From assembly GCF_003286085.1 (NCBI RefSeq), contig NW_020825288.1:25482001-25546000 (forward strand): a stretch of 64,000 bases of DNA, in the 5' to 3' direction. The notes under the pieces are model-generated. The model was not told the origin of the DNA, searched no databases, and worked only from the letters and a program-made list of their open reading frames with translations. Positions within the stretch are counted from its first letter, which is position 1, and each line of letters starts with the position of its first letter. Positions 24,022-34,733 of the stretch are shown piece after piece. The stretch is from Drosophila persimilis. Lineage: Eukaryota; Arthropoda; Insecta; Diptera; Drosophilidae. The translations under genes and the position numbers were made by a program.

Positions 24022-25096
24022 CACATCTGCACAGGCAGGGAAAAAGTAAAACAGTTGCAAAGTCATTGACTTTGCATTGAGAGGGGGTTAAGTGCATTGG
24101 GTTAAGCGCGAGTGAATAAATGACTGACTGAATGAATGAATGGAAGCTGCTGAGTTTCGGAGCGCAATATTTAATCGGTAAATGTACAGCGGGATGATCT
24201 GAAAAACATCTGCTGCTCGGAGTGTGATCTAAAATCTTTTGTTGTTGCTTTTTTTGCAGGCTTTTTGTTTAGTTTTTGATTTGCATTTTAAGCGCCGCTC
24301 GTTAAAAACGCTGTCTCCATGCTGATTCGAGTGTTATTTATGGACTTTGGGTCCCAGCTGGGCGCTGACGTCATGGGTCTTTGGCTCGAAACAAGTTTGT
24401 CGCTTGAGTCTTTTGTTTTGCCCTCGGAACAGTGGCTTAGAAACTGTTTGGCGATAATTAGTGATAATTGCGCTGAAATTTAATTCAGATAATTGATTGA
24501 TATGTTTAGTCATTCATCTGTAGAATTTGTTTTTGTTTCAAACGATTCGATTCCACTTTGATTTCCTTGTAATTTTCATATATTCGAAATTTTCATTTTC
24601 AAACTGTCCCAACCACAGTTTTAGAAACTGAAGTTTGAAGACAATTGTGTAACATGTGCATTTAGTTCATGGGGTCATGTCCTGGCTGTGGTGTAAGTCG
24701 TGGCTAAGCGGTTGTCACAGTGAATGTACAACCGTTGATATATGAAAACAAAGATTGTGAACGATAACAAAAGCTAAAATGTATGAAACCGCACAGTAAA
24801 CAAGAAAGTATCAACTATGTACATCATGGAGCCCCACTGCGCCGACTGTTATTGGATAAAATCTGTTCTGTTAAATATCCTGAATATTAACACGACGTTC
24901 CTCAAACTGTTCTGTTAATAGAAATGCACTTTACGTTTCAGTCAGTCTGAAACTGTTTACCTGAACAATTAATGTAAAACTGCATTTACACTATGCTGTA
25001 AAACTGTATGTTACCTACTTTTAAGCAAAAACAACTTTTAATTCAATTAAATCTATAATTATCTCTCTCTCTTTCTTTCTCTCTTTCTATATCCAG

Positions 25097-25445
25097 TCGC
25101 ACTCCCGGCTCGCGGCAGCCTTCGCCCGCCGAAGAGACCTTGCCCCTGCCACGCCCCCAGAATCTACTCGACCACTCACAGCACGGCGGATTCCCCCAGC
25201 TGCCGCCCCCCTTCAACCACATGCTCATGGACCACGGACAGGGCATGGGCGTGGGCGTAGGCGGTGGATTGGGCGGCGGATCCGGAATGGGCGAGTGCCG
25301 CATCCATGGCAACGGCGTGGGCGGCGGCGGTGGCGGCGGAGGTGGTGGGGGGTATGCGGCACACCAGCAGATGGCGGCACAGATGAACCAGTTGCAGCCG
25401 CCGATGATGAACGGCGTGGGCGGTGGAATGCCGATGGCGGCACAG
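25097..25445 (+). CDS. pum: pumilio internal coding exon (NRTPGSRQPSP..., Gly-rich)
   Basis: The first T completes Asn (AA from 17950), followed by 116 codons: RTPGSRQPSPAEETLPLPRP, QNLLDHSQHGGFPQLPPPFN, HMLMDHGQGMGVGVGGGLGG, a Gly-rich run ending GGGGGGGGGGYAAHQQ, then MAAQMNQLQPPMMNGVGGGM and PMAAQ. NRTPGSRQ-SP is conserved to human PUM2. HMLMDHGQGM and AAHQQMAAQM..LQPPMMNGVGG match Drosophila Pum. The exon ends in phase 0 at GTAAGC. The segment after AEET and the Gly-rich loop diverge from D. melanogaster as remembered, including an insertion around GMGECRIHGNG, as expected for a low-complexity linker. Its job is part of the N-terminal repression region; it contains no RNA-binding repeat. 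Confidence 0.97.
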
Positions 25446-25735
25446 GTAAGCACTACAGTTTGGGAAGCACTCGCCAGCTTGTGTTTTGGGATTTTATGAT
25501 GTGATTATTGGATGCCTGGTCAAGTACGATCTAGATAAAACACTCTTTACGGGCGAATATGAATCCCCATCAATCCTCCATCTGCAATCTATTGAGATCT
25601 AAGATATGGGAAATCTTTATAAAAGTATTTAAGCCAATTATTTGAAACCCAATCGAAATGATGTCCGTGTACACTGTCCTACTTATTCCTAATTTGTGTT
25701 TAATGAGTGGGATCTCCGCGTCTGATCTTCCACAG
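25446..25735 (+). other. 290-bp intron of pum
   Basis: Donor GTAAGC and acceptor TCTTCCACAG. Nothing else is seen in it. Confidence 0.9.
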
Positions 25736-25825
25736 TCCCCGATGATGAACCACCAAGGAGCTGGACCCAATCACATGGAGTCTCCCGGCAATCTGTTGCA
25801 GCAGCAGCAAAATTTTGATGTTCAG
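25736..25825 (+). CDS. pum: pumilio internal coding exon (SPMMNHQGAGPNHMESPG...)
   Basis: Thirty codons in phase 0 on both sides: SPMMNHQGAGPNHMESPGNL then LQQQQNFDVQ, bounded by acceptor TTCCACAG and donor GTGAGT. It matches Drosophila Pum closely (one extra Gln in the short polyQ). In the known protein the next residues begin QLFRSQNPG and lead into Ala- and Gln-rich sequence and then the eight PUM repeats. I could not find that exon anywhere in 25826-64000; none of the open frames there shows its Ala/Gln-rich composition. The next intron therefore runs beyond the window. Confidence 0.97.
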
Positions 25826-28242
25826 GTGAGTGGAGCCGATTCGAGGCCTTGAGTCCTGCGGCTGAAGGATGTTTGTGGATACAGTAGGATTTTCCCCCCG
25901 AGTGGCATTACCAATGCGGTTGCGGGTTGCATTCGAAAATTGGGTCATGTGTGGGGTGGGGTGGGGCTGTTGGGTGGGGACAACAGAAACAGGCTAATTT
26001 TGCACATCCGGCGGATGCGTCGGTTACGTGGGTCCTTGTTTGTTGCGTCCCCTGCTAGCCATTTCCGTCTGTCAGTGCGCCAGCCGCATCCTGCGGCCTG
26101 GCCCCTCCGCCCTCTGCGTCCCCCCCTTCCCGTTGCAGGCAATTTATTTCGAAACAAAACGGAAATCGGATTTATTAGCCACAAAATTGCTTTTAAGCTT
26201 TCGCTGCGTCTGGCCGCCCAGTGGCTTTCAAACCCCCCGTCATTGCCGGTGCCCTCCGGCATTTCCTGCGGTCACAGGCGCTGCTGGCCTGTGGATCAAA
26301 AGTATCTTCGATGGGCAGCAAATTCTGCTTATCGCTTATCGGTGGTTCACTGTACCGTCAGTGTCATTTCTTTCTCTTGACTCCGGGGTTTATGTCCCGC
26401 AAACAGCAGCACAGAGGAAGCCCAGACGGAGAAAGGGATGTGAAAGCTTTCTCTGTGCGTTTTCCAAATTGAAAATCAATATTCGGTGTTGCAGTTGCTG
26501 ATGCTGTTCCTCTCTCTATCTCTTCTCTATATATCCTTCCCGCTGCTACAATCCCTTCGAGCGTCTGCCCCCCACCCCCAACCCCCTGTTGCTGTGTTGC
26601 CCACAAAGCAAATTGACATTTCCACACTTTAGTCGTCGTTGGGGCTTGGGCAATCTGCACTTCCGCTTTTTATCACTCTCTGCCTCCCTCACACCCTCTC
26701 TTCCTCTCTCTCTGTCTCTCTCTCTGCTCACACAACACATCCTGCAGGCGTTTTCGTGTTGCTTTTGTCTCTTGGCCAAACAACGAGAGCGGCAGCGAGA
26801 GCGAGAGACACTCGTCTATCGCCGGAAAGAGACGGAGCGTAAAGCACAACTTTATCGTTGCTCTGTCTCGCTCTCGCCCTTTCTCGCTCGCCGGATGTGT
26901 GTCTTTTAAGTGCGCTGCCTGCAAGTATGCTACACGAAATTGCATCAAAGTGAAAAGGCCAACACTGCCACAAAAGGGGGCTAAAACAACGGCAACAGAA
27001 ACGGCAACAAAAGCCCGCCAATGCGGTCTTGCCAGATCAGATCTCGGGACCAAAGTAGCTGCAATGTCATTACGGTGAAAAATTGAACCAAAGGTGAAAA
27101 TTTAATGCGCTTCTTGTGTTCTGTGGCCACTTTCGAAGGTATCTCTCCTTGTATGTGTGTGTGTGTGTGTGGAGTCCTTCTCTGATAGAGCCCGAACAGC
27201 TTAGCCTTATAATTTAATTACAATTTGGGAGATTAACCAAAAGCATTTCCAATTCTAAATACAACGAAAATTAATAAAATTATTTTTTGAAATTTTTGGA
27301 GTACATTTGATTCTTACAAAGTCCAAAAATTGGTTTACTTGCTTTATTTTAACACAAAAAAATACTTTTTCTTATTAATATTTAATTAATTAAACACTAA
27401 TTTCATAGAAAAACTGTTTAATTTTATATTATAATTTTTTATATATTTTTTTAACATCAAATCAGTGTTGATTTTTTTCCTTTTTGATTTATTCGAATTT
27501 GATACAACGATATCGCTACGGATGTCTAAAATATTAGAAAAAATTAACAGGAAAAAAAATAGAATTTTTACCAAAAATAAAAACTAAACAAAACAGTCTA
27601 GAAATTAGAACCACAGGCTATAACCTCAGAGCATTTGTTGAGCTACTGAGCTTTTTAGGGAGCGTTTGTTTGCGATCTTTCTATTTATATTAAAAGTCGA
27701 CAATTGTTCGGTTTAATACGATTTATTGTGGGGGATGGTATTTACGAAAGGGTCGAGTAGGACGAGAGAACGACGAGTCCGTTCGATGATTAACTCGATT
27801 CAAGACGGGGTCGGATTGAAGAACTATAGAGTGGAAGAAGGGAGTGGTAGGCCCAGATTCAAGGGCCGAATTCCCAGGACCCAAGACAAGCGAGAGTGCG
27901 ACAGAGCAAGAGAGCGATAGAGAAGGCGAAAGAAGGCCGCTGCAGTGCGGGAGTATTCGAATCGATTCGGTGGGATTCGGGACTCGCTTCGTTCGGTCCG
28001 ATAGAATCAGCGATTCAGTTTTCTCATAAGCGAATCCCGACATTTTTACTCTGTCAGATCCGAATCGATTCGGTTCTTTTCTCGCTGTGAATGTGACGTC
28101 AAGGGTGCCGACTATGCGACATGTGCAAAAATACTGTACTATGGTGTACATATGTGTATGTCCACAAGGATTTCTCTGTGGTATGTATCGAATCACTGGC
28201 TGATATTAATCCGCAGAGCTCGGATTCGGTTTGCAGGGATTT
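25826..28242 (+). other. Start of very long pum intron
   Basis: No exon recognised. 26500-26900 is rich in CTCTC/GAGAG with promoter-like composition but no ATG plus donor in a useful phase. 27230-27600 is AT-rich. 27940-28090 has several GAATCGATTCGG-type words that may belong to the same old repeat as the copy starting at 28243. Confidence 0.75.
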
Positions 28243-28301
28243 GGGGTGATTCGAAGCCTACTGAAGCCTGGATTCGTATTGATCGAACGCATTGAAGGGG
28301 C
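28243..28301 (+). repeat. Dispersed repeat family B, copy 2, left half
   Basis: GGGGTGATTCGAAGCC...GGATTCGTATTGATCG...CGCATTGAAGGGGC aligns to 15744-15776 onward and to 34651. It is interrupted right after by the 8-bp duplicated target ATGAGCAT and the hAT-like element. The right half resumes at 28782. Confidence 0.65.
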
Positions 28302-28309
28302 ATGAGCAT
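28302..28309. repeat. Target-site duplication, left
   Basis: ATGAGCAT, exactly repeated at 28774-28781 on the other side of the element. Eight base pairs is the duplication length made by hAT transposases. Confidence 0.8.
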
Positions 28310-28773
28310 TAGTGTTGGGAAAACATTGCTTATTTTGGTGAACATGTTCACTTGTTCTTTTTTAGTAAGTGAGTCAACTCACTCACTTGCTCACTTGCTC
28401 TCTTAGATTACTCACTTGCTCACTTGCTCAGTTGCTGACTTGCTCACTCAGTTGTTCACTATTCATGCACAGATGATTCAAAATTTCACTATACTATCGA
28501 ATTTTTGAAAGAGTAAACAGCTTTGCCGGTAAAACCAAAAAATGTGAAGTAAACGCAAATATAAGCAACAGCTGCCAGATCGCAAAATGTACTTTGAGGA
28601 GCAAAATTGCGCAAAAAGTGAGTAGAGAACAAGTGAACAAGTGAACAACAAAGAACAAGTGAGCAAAAATGCACAAGTGAGCAAAAAAGAACAGCTTGGA
28701 AGGAACATGTTCAGTTGCTCACTTAAGTGAACAACTCTTTTTTGTTCACTCACTCATGAGCAACACAACACTA
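28310..28773. mobile_element. Non-autonomous hAT-like DNA transposon (464 bp MITE)
   Basis: Flanked by an exact 8-bp direct duplication, ATGAGCAT. Ends are inverted: left TAGTGTTGGG, right (reverse complement) TAGTGTTGTG, i.e. a 10-bp terminal repeat with one mismatch. The TAGTGTTG end fits the general hAT pattern. Subterminal DNA on both sides is packed with short words GTGAGCAAGTGAGC/GAACAAGTGAAC and their complements, in opposite orientation at the two ends. That is the usual layout of hAT transposase-binding repeats. The interior (28470-28610) is AT-rich with no transposase-like frame, so it would need a transposase in trans. It sits inside dispersed repeat B; copies at 15744 and 34651 show the unoccupied arrangement. 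Confidence 0.85.
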
Positions 28774-28781
28774 ATGAGCAT
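28774..28781. repeat. Target-site duplication, right
   Basis: ATGAGCAT, identical to 28302-28309. Confidence 0.8.
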
Positions 28782-28820
28782 AGCTTTGATTTTATGCTGT
28801 AGATTCAGGCAGGGCTCTAG
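28782..28820 (+). repeat. Dispersed repeat family B, copy 2, right half
   Basis: AGCTTTGATTTTATGCTGTA...CAGGCAGGGCTCTAG corresponds to the second half of the copies at 15744-15856 and 34651-34733 (ATGCAGGGCTCTA). This confirms that 28310-28773 is an insertion. Confidence 0.6.
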
Positions 28821-30774
28821 TGTGTGTGTGTGTAGCTCACGGTACAGTAGGCACCACCGCAAACCACACACAAAAATAGGGATCGCACCACTGGCTATAG
28901 CCTATCGATTATTGCTGATATCGAGCGCCGTAATCGAACAGCGTTCAATACATTAGAATTACCGGCTATAATTTCATTAAACAATCAAAAAGTTATTCAA
29001 AAGTTTAGACATCAGGCCGGGCGGATGTTCCTTTGAGGTTGGGGATGGTAGAACAATGTCCGGTTCCTAATAAAGACACTTGATCTTCTCTATATCTTCA
29101 CTCCATTCCGTGAATAGTTTCTTTTGTAAATGCCTTGGAATTAATTGTATCGGTAGGATCAGGCGTTTATCTGTCACTTGTTTCTTGGAGGTTTTTCTTT
29201 GGTTAATTCTATTAAAAGCCATTCGATGTATGTAAATCGAAGTAATTGGAACAGTGAAAGGGCAGTACATTGCTTATCGTTTATGAACTTTAAATATACG
29301 AGCATATACCATACATTGTACATATTCTGATTATTATGACGCACGCACAAAGACAGAGATAAAGCAGCGCTCAAGTCGTAAATATTGCAGGCGAAAGAGG
29401 AGGAAATAAAATATGAAAGAGGGGAGGCAATATGTTGCCGATAATGGATAATGGAGGCCCCGTTGCAATACCCTGTCTGTCGCCACCCCTCTCCCCGCTG
29501 ATCCACCCTGCTCGTGCATATTTCTTATTAAATTCGCGTTGATATTAACATCCAAGGAGCGAAAGGGGCGACGATGAAATTCTTGACGAATTGCATGCGA
29601 AAATATGCAAGGAAAAGTGGAATAAAGGAAGGGGGAAGGGGCAGGGCTCGGGCGTACAATGCAACCGATTTTTGACAATGGTTATGCAATAAATATGAAG
29701 ACGAACGACTTGGTAGGCGACATCTTTGTTCGTTGCTGGAATATGAGAAAGAGGCAGAGGAAGAGAGAGAAACCCGATAAGAAGTGAAAGAAAATTGCGA
29801 TGAGGATGCAAAAATCACACAAAAAATGCCCACAGATACGTGGTGCATGGATCGAAATCGAAATCGGAATATATATATATCTTAAAGTGTTTGCATTTGG
29901 GGCATCTTTTCGTTGTTCTGTTTCAACAAAATGCAATTTTGTACACGAATGAATGATGGAGAACCCAACGAAAGAGAATCAACGAGAGAAGAACAAAAGA
30001 AACGAGCTTCTCCACATGTGCAACCCTCTAATGCCGTCAGAATGCACAAGACAAATGGATGGATTGCCATTCAAATGGCAAAGAAATCATTATTTATATG
30101 CGGCAGAAGGAGCAGAATGTGCAGCAGGAGCAAGGACACCGCAGGGAAGGAAGGAGTCCAGTGGCCCGGAGCCGTGTCAGGGATGTGTGGGGATGAAGGA
30201 CAACAGCTTGGCAAATCGTTGGAAATTAATGCAAACTGTTGCCAAAGAACCATCAATATAAATTTCAATGTGACCAATAATGTATCTGCGTATCTGCCCG
30301 GCAGCACTTCTCGGCAAATGAAGAAAAATGCTAAGAGTCTGGGAAGAAGCGGGGAGCAAAGTAATGAAAAATTAATAGGATATGATTGGGAGAAGTGCTT
30401 GGAGATAGAATTTGGTGGAACTTTACTTTCTATTCGACTTAAGTTTTCTTGATTTACTCATGCAAGAAGTCGACAAGATTCACCCTTTAATCCCAGTGCG
30501 AGGACCGACTTTTTCGACCCGAAGAAAGCCGAAAAGCCCATCGGCTTAGGGGGATCTCACGCGCCGGCAGCTCCTCCAAATCGATACGATTTGATTGTTA
30601 CTTAATCGAAACGATCATTGCTGAGGTGCAGTGACAAACACCCGACACATCCACTACCAAAAACGAGAAGGAAAGCCACTGTTTGAGTGTTTAAAAATTC
30701 ACAGCGGATGCAAGTGTGGTGGGACAGGGGTTATATCAGTCCGTAAAGCAGCCTAGATTAATAATCCATAAATG
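28821..30774 (+). other. Intron of pum
   Basis: No exon recognised. An open frame of 179 codons on + (29913-30452; first ATG near 29931) has no recognised motif and no fitting splice context, and is treated as chance. Nothing else is seen beyond short AT and TG runs. Confidence 0.65.
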
Positions 30775-30868
30775 TACGGCCACACTAGGAAAATACCGGA
30801 GATACGGCCACACTAGGAAAATACCGGAGATACGGCCACACTAGGAAAATACCGGAGACACGGCCACA
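30775..30868. repeat. 28-bp tandem repeat with Motif 1-like boxes
   Basis: Three full copies start at 30775, 30803 and 30831, with a partial fourth at 30859. Each contains CGGCCACACTA followed by GGAAAATACCGGAGA. CGGCCACACTA differs by one base from the Drosophila core-promoter Motif 1 (YGGTCACACTR, the M1BP site). The array is nearly perfect, so it is recent or homogenised. Confidence 0.85.
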
Positions 30869-31189
30869 TGAAAAGTATGTAGATCAACGCTCGATCATTC
30901 CAAATGGTGCATCAGGAAAATAATGTCGTTTTCGGAGACCTAAAACATCCAAAAAGTATTTATATTTCACTCTCAAACGAGGGAGTTTATTCTTTTTAGC
31001 AATCACTGAAAGCCGTTCTCTGGTCTTGTGAATTATTATCAGCAAAACTCGAGTCGAATAGTACGAGTAGAGCGCCCGTCACTCACACTGTGTGTATTTT
31101 GTTTTTGCATTCTCGGGCATTCTCATATGCCCTTTGCCGATGTGCGTCTGGCTTTCGTTGATTGTTGAAGAATAAATTTGGGAGCAATG

Positions 31190-32459
31190 AGGCTGTACCA
31201 AGGGTGTACCACAGGCTGTACCACAGGCTGTACTACAGGCTGTACCACAAGCTGTTCCATAGGCTGTACCACAGGCTGTACCACAGGCTGTATCACAGGC
31301 TGTTCCATAGGCTGTACCACAGGCTGTACCACAGGCTGTACCACAGGCTGTGCCATAGGCTGTACCATAGGCTGTACCATAGGCTGTATCACAGGCTGTT
31401 CCATAGGCTGTACCACAGGCTGAACCACAGACTGTACCACAGGCTGTACCACAGGCTGTACCATAGACTGTACCACAGGCTGTACCACAGGCTGTACCAC
31501 AGGCTGTACCACAGGCTGTACCACAGGCTGTACCACAGGCTGTACCACAGGCTGTACCACAGGCTGTGCCATAGACTGTACCATAGGCTGTACCATAGGC
31601 TGTACCATAGGCTGTGCCACAGGCTGTACCACAGGCTGTACCACAGGCTGTATCACAGGCTGTTCCATAGGCTGTACCACAGGCTGTACCACAGGCTGTA
31701 CCATAGGCTGTACCATAGGCTGTACCATAGGCTGTACCATAGGCTGTACCATAGGCTGTACCATAGGCTGTATCACAGGCTGTTCCATAGGCTGTACCAC
31801 AGGCTGAACCACAGACTGTACCACAGGCTGTACCACAGGCTGTACCATAGACTGTACCATAAGATGTACCATAGACTGTACCACAGGCTGTACCACAGGC
31901 TGTACCACAGGCTGTACCACAGGCTGTACCACAGGCTGTACCACAGGCTGTACCACAGGCTGTGCCATAGACTGTACCATAGGCTGTACCACAGGCTGTA
32001 TCACAGGCTGTTCCATAGGCTGTACCACAGGCTGAACCACAGACTGTACCACAGGCTGTACCACAGGCTGTACCACAGGCTGTACCACAGGCTGTACCAC
32101 AGGCTGTGCCATAGACTGTACCATAGGCTGTACCATAGGCTGTACCATAGGCTGTGCCACAGGCTGTACCACAGGCTGTACCACAGGCTGTATCACAGGC
32201 TGTTCCATAGGCTGTACCACAGGCTGTACCACAGGCTGTACCATAGGCTGTACCATAGGCTGTACCATAGGCTGTACCATAGGCTGTACCACAGGCTGTA
32301 CCACAGGCTGTACCACAGGCTGTACCACAAGCTGTGCCATAGGCTGTGCCATAGGCTGTACCACATGCCGTTCGATAGGCTGTACCACAGGCTGTACCAC
32401 AGGCTGTACCACAGGCTGTTCCATAGGCTATGCCATAGGCTGTGCCACAGACTCTGCCA
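31190..32459. repeat. 12-bp minisatellite, about 105 copies (AGGCTGTACCAC)
   Basis: The unit AGGCTGTACCAC and variants (AGGCTGTACCAT, AGGCTGTATCAC, AGGCTGTTCCAT, AGGCTGTGCCAT, AGACTGTACCAC) are tandem for 1.27 kb. Because the unit is a multiple of three, frames stay open. The + strand reads YHRL repeats (31162-32490) and the - strand reads VVQP/MVQP repeats (31123-32424). Higher-order duplication is visible: 31561-31740 is identical to 32101-32280 (540-bp offset), and a block near 31382 recurs near 31766 (384-bp offset). No start context, signal or splice evidence makes either frame a gene. Confidence 0.95.
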
Positions 32460-33892
32460 AAGTACTATTACAAATCGAAGAAAGTTCTAGGAGAAAGGCC
32501 CTGCCCTGCCCTGCACTGCCCTACCCTGCCCTGCCCTGCCCGTTGCTTACTTTCGATTCGTCTTGGGCGTGATCTTTTGTTAGCCCCTGGCCTAAAGACC
32601 CGTGCACTAATCCCATTCTCCTCTCGCTCTCTGCCATAAAAAGAGAAAAAAAAAACTAATTACAAGTGTTGAGGCCTAAAACATCTGAAGGCGGAAGCAA
32701 AGTTTTCCTTTTTCTTTGGCTTTGGCTTTTGCTTGATTTTCTTTTTGGCCCCACACTTTCGGCCGCGCTGTCTGTCTTAGCCACGCTTCATTGGCTGCCT
32801 TTGTGTGGAGCCGAGTCGAGGCTTTTGTTGTCTTCGACGGGGCTCTGCCAGATTTGGCTTTGATCTGAAAGTCTGCTTAATTGATTTTCGAATACTGCGG
32901 ATTAAGTTGTTACATTTTACGAGTATTACAAGAGCATCTGTTGCGCAGGTGAGGCGTTGAAATGCTGAAGTGCTGTTGTTGCGTCAGAGGAGTCGAGGAG
33001 TAAGACTCTTGTTCGATGGATGGAAATGCAATGTTTTCATTTATATGTAAATATCTTTCCAGATGAAACAATTTCAGCTGAATACAAATACTTGTGCACG
33101 CGGTGCTTATTATGCAAATTCATTTGATAATTTAATATTTTTGCAAGTGTTTGATTTATGCATTCCATTCAATAAATTATCCAATAATTCAACATTAAAG
33201 TGGCCAGCAAATGCTGCATAGTTTTAGGACTGCGGGCCAATACTAATTACAAAAAAAACGAAATATAAAATTGCAAATGGGATTAAACAGATGCTCCGTG
33301 GTACGAGGGGGGAAGGAACGGAAAACTGCCAGCTGCATTTCCCCATTTTCACATTTCCACATTCGCATTTTCTGTGCATAATTTATACGGGCACGTGGGC
33401 TCCAGTGTGAGTGTGAAATTTGCATAAAAATGCATTTAAATCAATGGAAATGCAATGAAATGAAACATCTGTTCTACTTCTCTGTCTCCCTCTCCCTAGC
33501 TCCCTGCCCCCATCTCCAGCCGTGCCCCATTGTCCATGGCATATATTAATTCTGCAATTAATTAAGCGTTAATTGGCACAAAAAGCATGAAGCTCATTAT
33601 GGATGTGTGCCTGGCACTTAGTAAATTAATTTGCAATTGTTTATTGCTACGCGAATTGGCAGTTTTTACACGTCAATCGAGGCCTGGCCAGCCAGCTTGT
33701 TTCACAAGTATCCTCAATAAATGCTATAGAACTCCTTGGCAGGCTCCACTTTACAGGCGGTGCTTCGTGGTGTTTCCTCAGCCTCAGAAGACTTTTCAGT
33801 TGCCACTGGCAACGACTCTCTGGCCCACTATCGCTGTCTCTTATCAGGAAAGCCATAATCAAGTGGTTTGTTGTTGTCTTGAATGGGGAAGA

Positions 33893-33963
33893 GCCAGAGG
33901 CAGAGGCAGAGGCAGTGGCAAAGGCAGTGGCAGAGGCAGTGGCAGAGCCAGTGGCAGTGGCAG
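33893..33963. repeat. GGCAGA/GGCAGT hexamer array
   Basis: About twelve hexamers of the form GGCAGA, GGCAGT, GGCAAA. The same hexamer family recurs at about 39618-39665, 45494-45530 and 55172-55212. It is a family of short intronic microsatellites spread through the window. Confidence 0.85.
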
Positions 33964-34650
33964 GAAGGTGGAGCAATGGGGAAAGTGTCATCCAATGCCG
34001 TCACTTGACATTTACCGCCAATAAAGCCCAATTAGCGGTTGCCCCTTCTTCAGCTTTGGCTTCGACTGCGGCTTCATCTTCAGCTCCAGCAAGCACTGGG
34101 CCTCCGTCTGTCGTGCCTTCGCTTCCCGTTCCCCGTTCAAGTTTGTGTGGACACGCAAATGCTAATTAGTAAGTGGCAAATAGTTGACATCGACCAGGGA
34201 GGAGGGGCAGCCAGTGGCAGTGCCAGTGGGCGTCACAAATTTGGTAGCCTAGACATTAATTAAGCGACGCCCTGATGCATGCCACACAAGGCTAGCGCCT
34301 CCGGCAATGCCTTCGAATTCAAATTAGAACTCTCCTTAATGCGTTAGTGGGGGATCCTTTTCAAGAGCTGAACAACTTGAAAGAACAATTAAATGCCAAA
34401 AGCTGTCATTTGCTTAATAAATATGAGGTGGCGCACTAATAAGATGGTAGCTACGAGGCTTTTTCCTTCATTCTTTCAACTGAAAATGGTGCAAGTTTAT
34501 AGAAATATATGTGTATCCTCTATGCCAGCTCCAGTTCAGATTATCCTCTGATACTAGAGCCCAGCAGGAAGAAGAAATCGTAATTTGTACTTTGCCAGGA
34601 CGTAAAATTTCGGTTTTTCCTTCTCGCTCACTCTCCATTGAATTTCCGCA

Positions 34651-34733
34651 AGGATTCGTAATGATCGAAAGCATTTAAGAGGCTTGGGTATAGCTGGGAT
34701 TTAATGAACACTGCGGATCCATGCAGGGCTCTA
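34651..34733 (+). repeat. Dispersed repeat family B, copy 3 (unoccupied)
   Basis: AGGATTCGTAATGATCG...GCATTTAAGAGGC...ATTTAATGAACACTGCGG...ATGCAGGGCTCTA aligns along its whole length with 15767-15855 at about three-quarters identity by eye. It has no insertion. Confidence 0.65.

Larger units (their letters stand above)
17951..25096 (+). other. 7.1 kb intron of pum
   Basis: It lies between the exon ending DDDKGF and the exon beginning NRTPGS. It contains the candidate terminal exon 19194-19239, a 23-bp tandem repeat (20167-20250), a strong TATAAAAG near 21026, a GCAGA/GCAGC repeat block (21588-21772), (GGTTC)n, a GA run and paired palindromic ACCCT...AGGGT motifs near 21094, 23917 and 23997. 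The acceptor is preceded by a good pyrimidine tract at 25061-25091. No other exon is recognised. Confidence 0.8.

Noticed and set aside
25043-25453. 136-codon minus frame
   Set aside because: Antisense shadow of the Gly-rich pum exon at 25097-25445.
28310-28773. CRISPR-like interpretation of the repeated GTGAGCAAGTGAGC words
   Set aside because: The words are irregular, occur in both orientations, lack spacers, sit inside a transposon and the genome is animal.
29913-30452. 179-codon + frame as a gene
   Set aside because: No homology recognised, no promoter or splice support, composition of ordinary AT-rich intron.
31123-32490. Frames of 442 (+) and 433 (-) codons as repeat proteins
   Set aside because: Both come from one 12-bp tandem unit whose length is a multiple of three; there is no supporting start, splice or promoter evidence, and the first + codon is not ATG.
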